The notes under the pieces were generated by a model. That model was not told where the DNA came from. It did no database searches and was given only the letters and a program-made list of their open reading frames with translations. Made by a program: the position numbers and the translations under genes. A stretch of DNA of 64,000 bases from Odontesthes bonariensis (lineage: Eukaryota > Chordata > Actinopteri > Atheriniformes > Atherinopsidae), in NCBI RefSeq assembly GCF_027942865.1, contig NC_134510.1, positions 37,317,663 to 37,381,662 on the forward strand. The letters run 5' to 3'. This document shows, in pieces, positions 48,410-60,982 of the stretch; positions within the stretch are counted from its first letter, which is position 1; each line of letters begins with the position of its first letter.

Positions 48410-51400
48410 TTTTTTGTTTTATTAGAAACATTTACAATACATCTTGAATCTTGGAAAAATAACAAATAACCAGAACTAACATGGCGCAGATACAATAATA
48501 ATAATAATAATAAAAATGTCTCCAAAAAATGTAATTCACAAAAAAACATGTGCTATAAGAAATAAACCTGCAATATCACATGCCTTGTAGGGGCATGGCA
48601 CACTGTAACAGAGTTCAAACACTTCTTTATTTGATTTTTTTATTCTTTTCTTTGTTTTTCTGTATTTTCTTTTCCATCCATCGAAAGTTGACGGTCGGCC
48701 CGCAGAGAGCCGCAGCGGCCACCTTCCTTCACTGTTCACAGAGAAACCAGAAACTACCGCCGGCTGCTGCCGGCCCCAAAAACTAATGCACTACAACCAC
48801 TACTAGACCGGTATGAACACACCTCTACTGTGCTGGAAAAATTGGAAAACGCTACCAAAGACAAACTGTTCGGACTTGTGTCGGCCTCTTTGGAAAAAAG
48901 GTTGCGGGTTTCACCAGCGAGCGCCACGTCAGTCCCCAACCTTTGCATGCAGCAGGAAAAAAAACGAGTTTTTCCCCTTTTTATTCAAACCGGGGAAAAA
49001 ACGCAACTTTCAAGTCAATCTTTACGTCTCTGTGGCTGAGAACACGAGGTCGGACCTTTTGTTTATTTCTTTTTTTTTTTAGGGATGTGGGGACTGAAAT
49101 GGTCGTCGTCTTGGCTCCAAACCCATTGTCGGCTTTCCCGCTTTCTAAAGAGACTCCAAACTATGAAAATCTACAGCGGAGAAACGGTCCGAGTGCGCCC
49201 GACGTCGCGGGAACGCCGCCGAACCTGCACCATTTCTCCCGTCTAAGTGACCATACAACATACATGCAAACTAGTACGGTAATGAATCTGCGGTGTGTGT
49301 GCGAGTGTGCATCTAGGTACATAGATCTACACCAGTGCGCTGTCTGTCTTGCTCCTCGACGCCTTCGTCTGCACTTCGCCTAATTAACGCATTAGGAAAA
49401 GTCGATCATTAAAGGCTTTTTTTTTTCTTCTTTTTTTTTTCTTTTTAAAAAGCCGATTACGCTCCGTCGCCGTCGTCAATCGATCACGGACTGAGTAGCA
49501 GGTGTAGAAAATGTGAATGAAAGTGTAAAAGTACACTTTACGTGGCCCCTTTTGGCGAGAGGGTCAAAGCTGCCTCATTCATTCCAAGCGTTGCAGTTTT
49601 TTCATCATTTTTGATAAGAAAAAGCGAGTTTAGATTACAGAGGAAATGAGTAATGTGTTTCAGTCAGTAACATGGGGTTAGTTGAGGAGGGATGGGGGGG
49701 GGGGGGGGGTGTAAGAGCAAGCAGCACTGCACAAAGAATGCTGATGCAGGAAAAATATATAATTGAGGCACAAAATTGATGCTCTGTGACTAAAATATCT
49801 CCAAATTCTAAAAATATTATATTATTTTTCTGTAATTATTCCATTGTTAATGCACCGGCGTTGAAGTAGTGCACGTCTGAAGTTAAAATTTCAGTTCCCG
49901 GGAGACTTAACTCGCCCAGAACTTTCATAAATAAAACTTCTAAACTTCTCATTTGACTTATTAGTAGAAACCGACTTCCCTGCGTTTAGAAATATATTAA
50001 CTTCTTGTAGTTTTTTTTAATTAAAAAACAAAATGTCTTGAGGTTACTCATAAATATGTTGCTTCATTCATTTTTTTTTTTCATAAATAACATCCAGATA
50101 CTGACTTTTTTTTTCCTCTGCTTTCTATGAAATAATAACCCATGTTAGCAAAATAGATTTGAGAAACTGTAATATGCTTTTTTTTTTTTTTTTTTATTCA
50201 TTTTTTTAAAGTTACTTTCTATAAATGTATGTGGAAGAACTCAAATATAGACTACGCTGAAAAACCTGTTGCGAATTCCTTCCAAAAAGAGAAAAAAAAG
50301 AACCAAACAAACTTAAAGCTCACTTTGTAAACCGATGAAACGATAAGCGTCCGGGGTGCGTTGTTGTTGTTGTTGTTTTTTTTGTTGTTTTGTTTTTTTT
50401 CTTCTACATTCAAATGCATTGCTTGCTCAATGTGTGACTGACAGGTTGGTACAATTGCTTAAGTGCATCCATTGAAAATAAGGATTTCCTATCACTCCGT
50501 TAAAAGGGGATTCTACATAAATGCATAAACACCTTTTTTTGATATTAAGAGAAGAAAAACATCTACTATTACTAGAATAGTAAGCTTAATACAATATTGT
50601 AAATAATACTAAGAAGAACGTAACGAGTCGAGTGTCGCGGAGCCGCTCCACAGATTTTAAAGTATTTCATACTGCGTGAGCGGGACAAATGAAACTTAGC
50701 ATATTCTTAAGAATCATAATTAAACTATGTATCAGTTCATTAAACTACATGGTAAATATATGATTTTAAACCGATGTTCACTTTAAAGGTCTTAAAGCTT
50801 TTTATACACTTCAGATATCAGGCTGACGAAGTCTTAACTTTTCCATAAATCTTACCTATTGTACTATATTTAATTTTTTTACTAGCATGCAGTTCAACTT
50901 AAGAAAGCGCCCAAATCGCGCAGAAAAACCTGTTAAACCGCGTTTTTAAAGATCTGAACTCTCCTCCTTAACGGATGCTCCTCGGATGCGGTTCATTGGG
51001 GAAAAAGAACGAGTGACCCTGACCAGGAGTAAAACTACTCCAAAGACTAAAGGAAGTGCCAGGATGAGCTCTAATCTGATCTCTTTGGGGAGAAGGAAGT
51101 CTTTTAGTGGCGTCTCTGCAGTGTTAAACTAATCTTACAGCACTGAAACGTGATATGCTTTTGTTTTTTTTCCCTACAGAAATCAATTCATTTGGACGTT
51201 TTGGGGGGTTTATTCCTATTCCTAGACTTTACTTGAGTAAACTCTGAAAACCAGAAGGCTGCTTTTTGATGCTAAAATAGGTTAAATGAAGCGATAAGTT
51301 GGCTCTCCTTGTTATGCAGTTCTTTGGCTACGTCTGACCTTTTTTCCTCTCAAAAAAGAAATGTAAAAGAAAACGAGGCGGTGCAAAAAATAAACATCCA

Positions 51401-54400
51401 AACGAAGCCGTGAAATCGGGAACTTATGAAGGAATGAGTGACACCCCCTGCCCCCCCCCCCCCCCCCCCCCCCCCCTTCTGTCGAATTCCATAAAGAAGA
51501 ATGGCTGTAAATAAAGAACTCGGATGGACAACACGCTTTTTTTAGCTGAAAACCCTGCAGAAATCAGCCCGTCTGCAGGCTCGTGCTCTTTAACTTTCAG
51601 GGCAAACCTCGCCGCTTTGCTCTTTTCTCTCTCTCTCTTTTTTTTTTTTTTTTTTACACCCGAGTGATCGCTTTCAGAGCACAAGTTCCCTCAGAGTCCC
51701 ACAAACTTCTGTCCTCTGAGGAAGAACGAACAAACAAACAGTCCTCCACTTGTTACTGATCAGCAGCACCAGAATAAGTTTGAAGCTGGCAGGACACCAT
51801 TTTTTAAAAAAAAAAGAACTGACTAAGCAGGCTCCTGTTTATTGTCCTTTTTTATTGCTTTTCATCCTGATAAATAAAAACTTGACTTCTTCTGTAGGGG
51901 GGGGGAGGTTATTAAACATTTGAGTATGTTTTATTTCAGATTGGACGTATACATCAGAGGCTTCATAAAAAGGATATTCATTATTAAGGTTTATAGTAGT
52001 GTCTGGTTATTTTGTTTATTTTTAAGCTCTATATTTGGATGAAATACTAAGTTAATCAGTTTAAATAATATTTCTTACACGTATGGATCTATCTAATATA
52101 CTATTATAGTCAAAAGGGTGACGGGACGCATATATAAAAGATTTGTCCTCCCTCAGCTCAGATATTTTTGAGTTCTTTATGCTAAAACATTGACAAAAAA
52201 AGACACTTTGAGATTGTAAAAATAATCAAAAGCTCACTTTAAGCGGGCCTGTGTCTGGCTCTTCCTAACTGATACACGTCACTATATTTACATAGAGTGC
52301 TTTTCCCATTAAGTACAATACTCGTTAACTTATACAGCGTCTGAACCGGGAGAATCTCCAATAAGCCCTCTCTTCATTAAAACCAGTGCAAAACTAAATA
52401 AAAAAAGTCAATAGCATTGACTTGAATGGATGAGAGCTTTCCCCAAATTGCCACTATTGATAACAATAAGAACCATAACACACAACAAATGATAGGGAAT
52501 CCTTATGTGCATGTCTTTCAGATTCTATGAAACATATTTCACCATCAGTGGTCGGTTTGGTATTAATCAAATGGTTTTGTAATAAGGTGCTTTATATTGT
52601 GAGTCGTGTGTTTTAAGAGCCTAATGTCCTGAATGCCTCTAAACCCCCCCACACCCAAGCAGTTTGATTCACATTCTTCTTCTTCTCCAAAAATAAGTAC
52701 TTGTAAAAAATCGTTTCAGGGAGCGCTGCTATCAAAGGCCAAAGTTGCTACCTTGTTACGCCAAAGCGATGGCAAAAGTTCGTAAAAAATGTTAAGGCAG
52801 AAAACAAAAAAATAACAAAAAGATACTAAAGTTCAGCGAGCGGGGGGTGGGGGTCACATACTGCCCCCCCCCCCCCGATGCCACGTTGAAAGCTTCGGCC
52901 AAACCACTGTGCAATTTTTCCATCCATAAAAAGCCTAAAACTATTCTTTATTTCTACGTTCGATAGAATTCGGGCTACGTTTGTTTTTTGTTCTTCTTTC
53001 TTTTTTGGAAGGAGGGGCCTTTTTCTGGGCCCTGAAGACTCGATTTTGTTTTGTTGCAACCAGACAGAAGCCGAATTATCGGGGCCTGCTGGATCACCGG
53101 TGCCCCACAAGTGCCCCCAAATGCCCCCAAATGCCCCACACGTGTGACAGCGGCTCAAAACTGGCTGAAAGACTTGAATGATCAATAGAACTGCTCGGTC
53201 TGCAGGGGTCTTTTTCTCTTCTGTTTTGGGAGCATACTTCTCTCTTTCTCCAGCCCAAATGACACCCCCCCCCCCCCCCCCAATCATTCAACAGCTTTAA
53301 TCCCCACCCCCCACCCGCTCCTCCAGCCCTCTGAAATCCCCCGGCTGGGGCTAAGGCAGACGCAGAGGGTGTGTAATTTGATTCAGCATGAGTGCTGGTT
53401 AAATTGGGCGTTTCCTCCGCTTTCCTGTCAATTACAATTGTCTGATTTCATTCTGAAAGCTCAAGCGCGAGGCGGGGGGGCTGCCGTTGGCCTGAACTGC
53501 CGCGTCCGGAGCGAAGGGGGCAGCTGCAGGATGCCCCGTACAGTAGCGAGCTGGGGGGGGGAGGCAGGAGGTGAGGAGAGGCTGGAGCTTTGTGGAAATA
53601 ATTTCTATCTGCACGGATGCTGTTGCACAAACATCTGAGAGTCGGGGCGGCGCTGTCGAGGAGTGGAAGGAGGGGCAGTTAATGCTGCCCCCCCCCCATG
53701 TTTACAGCCAGGTAACTGTGGAGCGTTTATCTCCGCCCTAAACTTTCATTTTGTTTCGCAGGCGCTGCCAGATTCAGAGTCTTTCAGAGAGTTTTGGGAC
53801 AAAAGAGCCCCCCCCGCCTGCTGGAAAAAGAGAGGAAAAGGAGGGGAGTCCCATTCGCCCAGCTGCAGCCAGCCCCCCCTCTGTGCCTGTAGCAGTGGGG
53901 TGGGGCAGAAGGGGCTCGCCATGGGACCCCCCCCCCCAACACGGTCCGCACCTGGACCGGCCCATTTGCCTAATTATCAATGAGCAGATCCAGGCCGTGT
54001 CCGAGCTCTCTGCAGCCCACGCCACAAACCGGGCCCAGACAAAAGCAAACGGTCCAACTGTAAGCTTGGGGCAGGAAGGCGGGGGTGGCGGGGGGGGGCA
54101 TAAAAGCCACTCCCAAAGAAAAGAGCGAAAGAAAGGAGGCTTGGCGAGACCTCCAGCTCGGGGTCACAGCCACAGTGTGCCGTGAAACACCTGCTCCTGT
54201 GCAGCTTTGCTAATTACGGGGGGGAGACAGCCGGCCCCTCGCAGCTAATGCTGTTAGCAGTGGAGACCAGGACTGAGGATTACCCGTGTGGGACTCTGCA
54301 TTTTACAACTGTTCTAATCTGCTGCGGATTCAGGGAAACATTTAGCCTGTTCCTCAGCTTCCGTCCTCCAGCCTTATTTACATCACGTTAGCTGGGGGGG

Positions 54401-55502
54401 GGGGGGGGGCTCCTGCTCTGTCCCACATCGTTCAGCGGCGGCCAAATGACCACCACAACACAATAAAGCGTGGTTAAGGTGGCTTCGAGACAAGTCCATC
54501 AGGGTGACGGATACGGAGAACCTGCCAACTGGACGAATTCCAAAGCTTTTTGGCCTCACAAATTAAATCAGAGCTTTAAGCCAAAGCGAGGGTCCACATG
54601 CTTTTCAAGTGCCACGAGCAGCGAGCGTCACCAAAGTGTGATCAATGGCTCCTCCACACAGCCGGCCTCCATCTCCGTCAATAAGCAAACGCCAATAAAA
54701 ATTTAAGCAGTTCCCATAAATAATTGACATCTTATCCCTTTTTTTTTTTTTTTTATAAGCATTATCTGGTTTCTAAGACTCGAAGGTGTAAGAATGAAAC
54801 AAAGATCTGCTTTTTTTGTTTGTTTTTGTTTGAAACAGATCCTTTGACTTGGAACCAAACTCTTCACATTTTTCATTTCGCCTAAATATTTTTGGACCAA
54901 TTCTATGAAACCACAATCACAGTTAAACTGAAACGGTTGAATTCACCCCTCACATCTGCTCCTGGAATTTCAAGGTATGATTGACAATCCCTATTTTTAG
55001 ACCAAGATGATTGTAAGGTGCAATGAGAATTTTTTTTTCCTTCTAAAAACAACAATATTGACTTTCCAGGTCATGTCAGGTGCAGATTGGGTTCCTCAAC
55101 AATCATCTTCTTCCTTCCATATAAACCCACTTCATGGTAAAATAAAAATTTGAATAATAAAATGTTCACATTACTGTCTACCTCTGCCCACACTGCCATT
55201 CATGAATGAAAAACAGCGGCAGTCAAAAAACTGAAAATGCAAGGTACTATACTTCTCTTATAAACAAAACTTTTATAAAATATATATGCATATATATATA
55301 AAAAAGAAAAACTTAAAAATATTTCTTATACTTTTTAGTAAAGCAAGCAGGGCCTTCTAAAATATCTGCTTGATTGTTTTTAAATTTTCTGAAAAACAAA
55401 AAAAAAACGTATTATTATAATAATAATAATCATAATAACAAGGAAATAATTAATCGAACAAACACTGAGAAAACTGAGGATTTTAAAAACTGACGTGGTT
55501 CC
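48410..55502 (-). other. mex3a: Probable long mex3a 3' UTR
   Basis: Seven kilobases after the mex3a stop hold no gene and almost no recognisable transposon, unlike the rest of the window. On the minus strand a candidate AATAAA lies at about 48419-48424, and a Pumilio-type TGTAAATA at about 52285. Several poly(C)/poly(G) runs occur (for example 51449-51476). Mex3 family mRNAs have long 3' UTRs; extension over the full 7 kb is inference. Confidence 0.5.
51449..51476. repeat. Poly(C) run (G-run on the mex3a mRNA strand)
   Basis: About 26-28 consecutive C on the plus strand. Shorter runs occur at 52865, 53264 and 53929. Confidence 0.95.
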
Positions 55503-56653
55503 TTAGGAGAATATTCGGATGGCCTGTGTGACCTGGGTGTGGCACATGGGGCACTCCGGGTGGTTGAGCTCACAGATTCGGATGGCGCACTCCATGCAGA
55601 AGAGGTTGTGGCCACAGGGCACCAAGGCGGCCGTCACTTTGCTCTCAAAGCAGGTCATGCAGTCCCGCACGGCGGCCGGCGGCGAGTCCGGCACCGGCAG
55701 GCGGCCCGGGAAGCCCTCGCCGGCCGAGGTGGGCTCGCTGTGGGCGCGGCGGGCCTGGGCGTGAGGTGAGCCGGAGACGGGCACGATGCTGGTGACGGAG
55801 GAGCTGTTGGTGGTCCCGCCCCCGCAGGGCTCCGGTAACCCCGGGGAGAGTCTGGTCAGGGGCAGCGGGAGGCCGCCGAAGCTTTTGGAGCGCTGCTGGG
55901 CGTAAAAGGCCACCTGTTTGGGGTAGTCGGGGTCGCCCCAGCTCTGGGTGCCCTCCGATCCAAAGTAAGAGCAGGGCTTCTCCCCGGAGCTGGAGAAGTT
56001 GCCCTTGTTGTAGATGCCCCCTCCCTCCCCGCCGCCGCCTCCAACCATGGCGTCTGAGAAGTTCTGGCGGTAGCTGCTGGTGAGGGGCTTGCGCTGGCCC
56101 CCCTGCAGCCCCCACACCTGCTGTAGCCGGCTCTCCAGCCCGCCGCCGCCGCCGCTGCCCGCCGGGCTGCCCCCGCCGTTGGGCCCCAGGCAGTCGTTCT
56201 CGTTGTTGTGGTCGTGCAGGCCCCCCGTTCGGAAGGCGATGTGCGCCTCGATCTCCTCGCGGGCCCGCTCGGCGTTGCTCGGGGAGCCGGTGATCTCGAA
56301 GACCGGGTCGCGGTCCCGGCTGGGCGTGACGATGTAGGTGCAGGTCTGCTGCTGGATGCGCTTGATGGTGGAGCCCTTGGGCCCCACCACCAGCCCCACC
56401 ACGCGGTACGGCACCCTCACCTGGATGGTGGTCTGGCCCGGCAGAGGCGTGGGCGGGGAGCCACTGAAGGAGACCCCCAGCTTGTTGCGGGAGGCCCGCA
56501 GCATGGAGAAGTGCTCCGCTGCGGAGATGATTTCACGGCGGGCCAGCGCCACGTCCTCCTTCCGGCCGGTGATCAAGAACACAGGCTCCTCCCCTCTGAC
56601 GGGCGTTTTGATGTAGGTGTTGGTCTTGGCTCGCAGGGCTTTGATCTTGCAAC
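55503..56653 (-). CDS. mex3a: mex3a coding exon 2 (rest of KH1, KH2, RING)
   Basis: It begins GTTGCAAGATCAAAGC after a CTGCAG acceptor and ends at TAA 55505-55503. It encodes [20 protein letters not shown] and onward. GC-rich compared with its flanks. Confidence 0.95.
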
Positions 56654-59600
56654 CTGCAGAGACACCGAGAGACAGTTTTTTAATAAGTAAACATGACGCA
56701 GGGCTTCAGTTTTCTTTCTTTTTTGGGCTTTTTATGCCTTCATTATATAGGACAGTGAAGAGAAACAGGAAGCAAGGGGCAGAGAGAGGGGGAATAACAC
56801 GCAGCAAAGGGCCGTCCAATGCGGGATTCAAACCGGGGCCAGCTGCAGCAAGGATTACACTGGAAAAAATCTAAGTCTTACCAAGTATATTTGTCTCATT
56901 TCTAGTAAAAATATCTCATTACACTTAATATAAGACACAACTGCCTAACAAGTACCATTTCAGGCAGATATAGGGACTTGTTTTAAGACAATACAGCTGG
57001 AATATCTTGTTAAGTGAATTGTTGACAAGCCGATTTTCACTAGTTCCATTGGCAGATTCTACTGCTTATTTCAAGCAAAAACGTCTTGTATTTGCTGTTT
57101 TTTTACTTATTTTTGTAGGAGCATTTTTTCCAGCGTAAAGCCTCTGTACACGGGGCGTCTGCTGTACCCACTACGCCCCATGGCTTCAGTTTTCTTTCTT
57201 TCTTTCTTTTTGGGGGGGGCTTTTTATGCCTTTATAATAAAGGACAGTGAAGACGGTTGCGTCCCATCAGTCCCTATCAGGGTCCCGACTCATGTGCGAA
57301 TGCAAACTGAAACAGTTGCCCTGGAGAAGGGCAGCTATCAGAACGAAATTCGAGGACCGTTCTTAGAACTGTTCTGTCCTGTCCGGCTAATGATCCACAG
57401 GTCAGACAAAACAACTATTTGGATTTATCAGCTTTGGAAACTATTTTTGTCTTGTTTCACCATTTTTTTTTAATTATTATTATTTTTGGGGGGCTTTTTA
57501 TGCCTTTAATGGATAGGACAGTAAAGAGAGACAGGAAGCAGGGGGCAGAGAGAGGGGGAACAACATGCAGCAAAAGGCCGTCCGATGTGGGATTCGACCC
57601 GGGGCCAGCTGCACGAGGACTGTAGCCTCTGTACGTGGGGCATCTGCTGTACCCACTTCGCCACAGACCGCCCCATGGCTTCAGTTTTCTGACACACAAT
57701 TGGAGTGAAAGGGCTACAGGCAGGAAATGAGAGGAAATAAATCCTCCGTTCGGGGTAAAGTCAGACGTTCAAACTCGCTTTAACTCGTTATGTTGCAGAT
57801 TTTTTTTTTACTGGCAAATGATTACGGTGATTTACGAGGTTTAAAGCACTTAAAGGGGAGTGTTTAGCGTGCCGTTTTATCTGCTCTAAATCACAACTTA
57901 GCCAAGACATACATGTTTTCTGAGAGCTGGAACGGATGCAGTGCATTTTCACTGTGCTGCTGAGCAATTACCTCCTGACCTCTCCCTGCACACGCACCAG
58001 AATACGGCCAACCCCCACATGCTTCATTTTCGGGCTCTTTGCAGCTCCACGTCGGCCCCCTTTTCCACCATTACGCCAAATTCTCCTCCATTAAACGCTC
58101 CTAAGACGGAACCTTAACACGAGTGCAGGTTAATGCCGTTCCACGACAAAATTGACATTCTGTGAATATATAGTGTTTCAGGAGGACTGCCAGGTAACGT
58201 CTGAGGTCAAGAAGAACACGGGAGGGGAAAGGCGAGCAGTTTGTGTTTGCATTACACTCCATCAAGGATGCATTAAGCATCACAGGGGTTAGCTTTCATT
58301 CATCCAGCCCGCTGGCTTCCTCATTAAGATTTCCACATTTATTGACGAGTGCCTCTCTCGTCTTAAAACAGGCCGAACAGGCGGCTCTTTGGACCGGCGT
58401 TCCTGAGCTCTCTGCAGCACACAGCAGGGCCACAGCAGCAGGTAGAAAACTGCTTAAAAAGACACCAGAAAACGGAAGCAGGATATCTGCCCGGTGCCGC
58501 CACACTGAGGCCCACTTTGTTCAGGAACACCTACTTCCCAGGAAGCAGCGGTACAGAGAGGAGGCTGGTGATACTCAGAGGGGTTAGAGCTGCTCATGCC
58601 CCAATTCTGAGGATGCCCTCCAAGGCCACTGCTGGTATTAGACTAACAGACCTGTCCACCACACAGGAGCTGCAGGAGCTGCAGGGTTTCAAACCACATT
58701 TTAAAATCTAACGAGTCCAAATTAATGTCTTGGTTGTAGAATTATCCATAAACAAAACAAAAACGGTCAAATGAGCAGAAATTAAGGTCACTGGAGAAGA
58801 ATCTTGTTTTCGGCTGCTAAACTGTGCCGCACGCGAGTCAAAACAAAGCCACGCTTTATGGTAAAGAGCTCCAGAGGATGGTGCGAGGAGCAGTCAGTGC
58901 CTGCAGCTCTGATGGGAGCAAACAATCACAGGCATCATGACAGGAAGCTCCGTTTGCCAGCTTCCACCAGACGGGCCATGATGCGTGGAGCTGAGAGGAA
59001 GAAGGGGGTGTGTGCGCGCGGTGCCAGCTAATGAAGGGTCTGAATCCTCAAATCCCCCCCACCCACCCACCCACCCAAAATCTGCACAAAAAGGCCCCGG
59101 ATCCACCCCATTAAAATGCAAAACTTACACTCCAAAGTAAAGAGAAGGAGCTGCAGAGGGAGCACGCTACTACGGCAGTGTGGGGGGGAGAAGGGGGAGA
59201 GGGGGGAGTGTCCGGAAGAGGAGCCATCTCACTCACATTTGGGGGAAAGCTGCTTGTTTTTGGGTGGGAGATAGATCAGGATCCACACCCACCCTGCAGG
59301 ACCCCTCGTGACAGACAACCACGCGTTATTTGAGAGAGTGTGCGCGCGGTGGAAGTGGGGCTCATGAGGAGCTCCAAGGCGTGACTCTCATTCAGCTTTC
59401 AGACCCGCCCCGCCACGGCACCGGGGACCGGGAGCAGCCACGTTAATCAATAAGCTACTCCAGCGTCCTGCTCTCAAACCAACTTCACTGTGCGGGAAAC
59501 ACACAACTTAGATGAAGTGGAGAAAAATAAATCGCCTCTGAACAACCCAAACGGTTTTTTTTAAAAGGCACAGCCGCCTCCTGGTGCAACTTCTCGCTGA

Positions 59601-60982
59601 GTCACCTCCTTTAAGAGCATCCCGCGTGCCAAACAGTAACACAGGCGTGTTAACGCGCCCCTCCCCTCACCTCACACCTTTGTTTGACAGCTGCTGTCAC
59701 TCAAATCCAGCTCTTTGTTCACCAAAAGGGGAGAAAAAAACTGGGCCGAATCTGCACATTTAACTTCTAACTCCACATTTTACGCAAAGAGAAAAAAAAA
59801 AGCCCACAAAAAGGGGACCACGCGCGCTCTATTGTCCAATTGTGTCACTGGGCCAGTGCGCAACATAAACAACACGCCGAATAAATTGGCCAAGAGGGTT
59901 GAAAACATCCTCCAAAAAAAAAGCTGAGTCCTTTAAAAAATGTGGGCTGGTGCCCATCTTCTGGGCTGGAAGTGGAAGACATTCCGCTCCCCGCCAGCCG
60001 CGCGCGGTGCCCTTTTTGAACAGTCTGGCGCGTCTCAGACGACAAAGGAAGCAAGTGCTCTCCCTGCTCCAGTGTGTGTCTGAGCGCTGACATTGATGGC
60101 GTGGATGTGGAATCATTTCGCCCAGGAGGGAACGGGGCTCTCTGCTCCCTCCCTCCCTCCCTCCCCGCCCGCCCGCCTGCCTGCCTGCCTGCCTGCCTGC
60201 CTGCTCGCGTCTGTGCGCAAATTTCACTGAAAATTAACAAGAAACGAACACAAAGCGGCGAGAGCGGATCGTTTCGGGCTCATGATGAGCACGCGAGAAC
60301 TTGCAACGTTTGTAGCAGGAAAAAGTGGGAGGCTGATGTCTCGGAGGGGGGAGTACAAAACACACACACACACACACACACACACGCGCGCGCACACACA
60401 CATACACACACCACTCCCTTTTCTTTGTCAAATAACACCAGGTAACAGTTAGAGAAGCCAAAAACAAAGGAAAGCCCGGCGGCAGGACGCGCCGCCGCCT
60501 GCGGCAGAAAAAGCGCAAGTTTGCAGGGGAAATAATTTGCAAGCCAGCCGTTTACCTTGTCTCCCCACTATTTCGGCCACATGTTCAGAGCTGGGCACTG
60601 GGACGCATTCTGTTATGTTGCAGCCTCGTCCTTTCGTCTCACTTGAGGAGCTCTCGTACAGCGCGCACAACTTGCTCTTCCCCTGCAGGATCGCCGCGTC
60701 TCCGCCGCCCCCGACGTTGTTGGTGTGGTTGTGGTGGTTGTTGTTATTGTTACTTCGGTCCTGTACTCCTGTTGTTGGGGCTCCGCCGCCGCCGCCGTCC
60801 TCGCCTTCCCCGAGCCCCAGCAGAGACAACTGGCCCAGCGCGACCCTGAGGGCACGGGAGTCGTCCTCCTCCTCGTCGGGCGGCACGAGGAGACCTTCGC
60901 TGCCGAAGCCGGAGCCGGCCAGATCCCCGCCGTAGCCCCCATTTTTCTCCATGATCCCTGCTAGAACCAGCAGGCTAGGCAT
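55503..60982 (-). CDS. mex3a: mex3a: KH/RING RNA-binding protein, full gene (2 coding exons)
   Basis: Exons 60982-60556 and 56653-55503 join as Q-G-C across a phase-1 junction (GT donor, CTGCAG acceptor) to give 525 aa (human MEX3A 520). The protein starts [16 protein letters not shown], like the MEX3A N-terminus, followed by an acidic, Gly- and Asn/His-rich stretch. KH1 spans about 127-190 with GRQG at 140-143 across the splice junction; KH2 about 221-283 with GPKG at 233-236; a C3HC4 RING is at about 474-517 (CMTCFESK ... CPMC), ending AIRIFS. Mex3 proteins bind RNA through the KH domains, shuttle between nucleus and cytoplasm, and act as post-transcriptional repressors with RING E3 activity. 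An in-frame upstream ATG at 61126 would add 48 residues; I chose 60982 because family members start at MPS. Confidence 0.94.
56725..57180 (-). mobile_element. tRNA-derived SINE split by a 410-bp-family TIR element
   Basis: Left part 56725-56858 and right part 57137-57180 align with the intact SINE at 57487-57674. The interruption 56859-57134 is copy E of the TIR element (ends ACTGGAAAAAATC and TTTTTTCCAGC), internally deleted to 276 bp. Confidence 0.78.
56859..57134 (+). mobile_element. 410-bp TIR element, copy E (deleted)
   Basis: It matches copies C and D at both ends but lacks about 130 bp in the middle. Inserted in the SINE at 56725-57180. Confidence 0.75.
57487..57674 (-). mobile_element. 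tRNA-derived SINE, near full length
   Basis: Read on the minus strand it starts GGGGCGGTCTGTGGCGAAGT (pol III A box), then GGGTCGAATCC (B box), and ends with CCTGCTTCCTGTCTCTCTTT and an AAAGGCATAAAAAG tail. Located in the mex3a intron. Confidence 0.8.
57675..60555 (-). other. mex3a: mex3a intron, 5' part
   Basis: No exons seen. It contains simple repeats: (CCCA)n near 59060, (CCTG)n at about 60173-60204, and (CA)n with CG interruptions at 60361-60408. A candidate minus-strand CTCF-like motif (GCACCAGGAGGCGGC read on the minus strand) lies at 59573-59587. Otherwise unique. Confidence 0.55.
60556..60982 (-). CDS. mex3a: mex3a coding exon 1
   Basis: From ATG (60982) to GRQ plus G before donor GTAAAC; 427 nt. 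It includes [19 protein letters not shown], the start of KH1. Confidence 0.93.

Noticed and set aside
53663..54185. Overlapping proline-rich open frames
   Set aside because: They arise from poly(C) and GC-rich sequence in the probable mex3a 3' UTR, with no motif and no splice context.
55645..56115. Alternative-frame open reading frame inside mex3a exon 2
   Set aside because: It is a GC-rich shadow of the mex3a frame. The true frame has KH and RING motifs.
57487..57674. Functional tRNA gene
   Set aside because: A and B boxes are present but no cloverleaf with a proper anticodon stem could be drawn, and the unit has a SINE tail and several copies.
60074..60542. Frames over CA and CCTG repeats in the mex3a intron
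   Set aside because: Low-complexity translations with no supporting signal.
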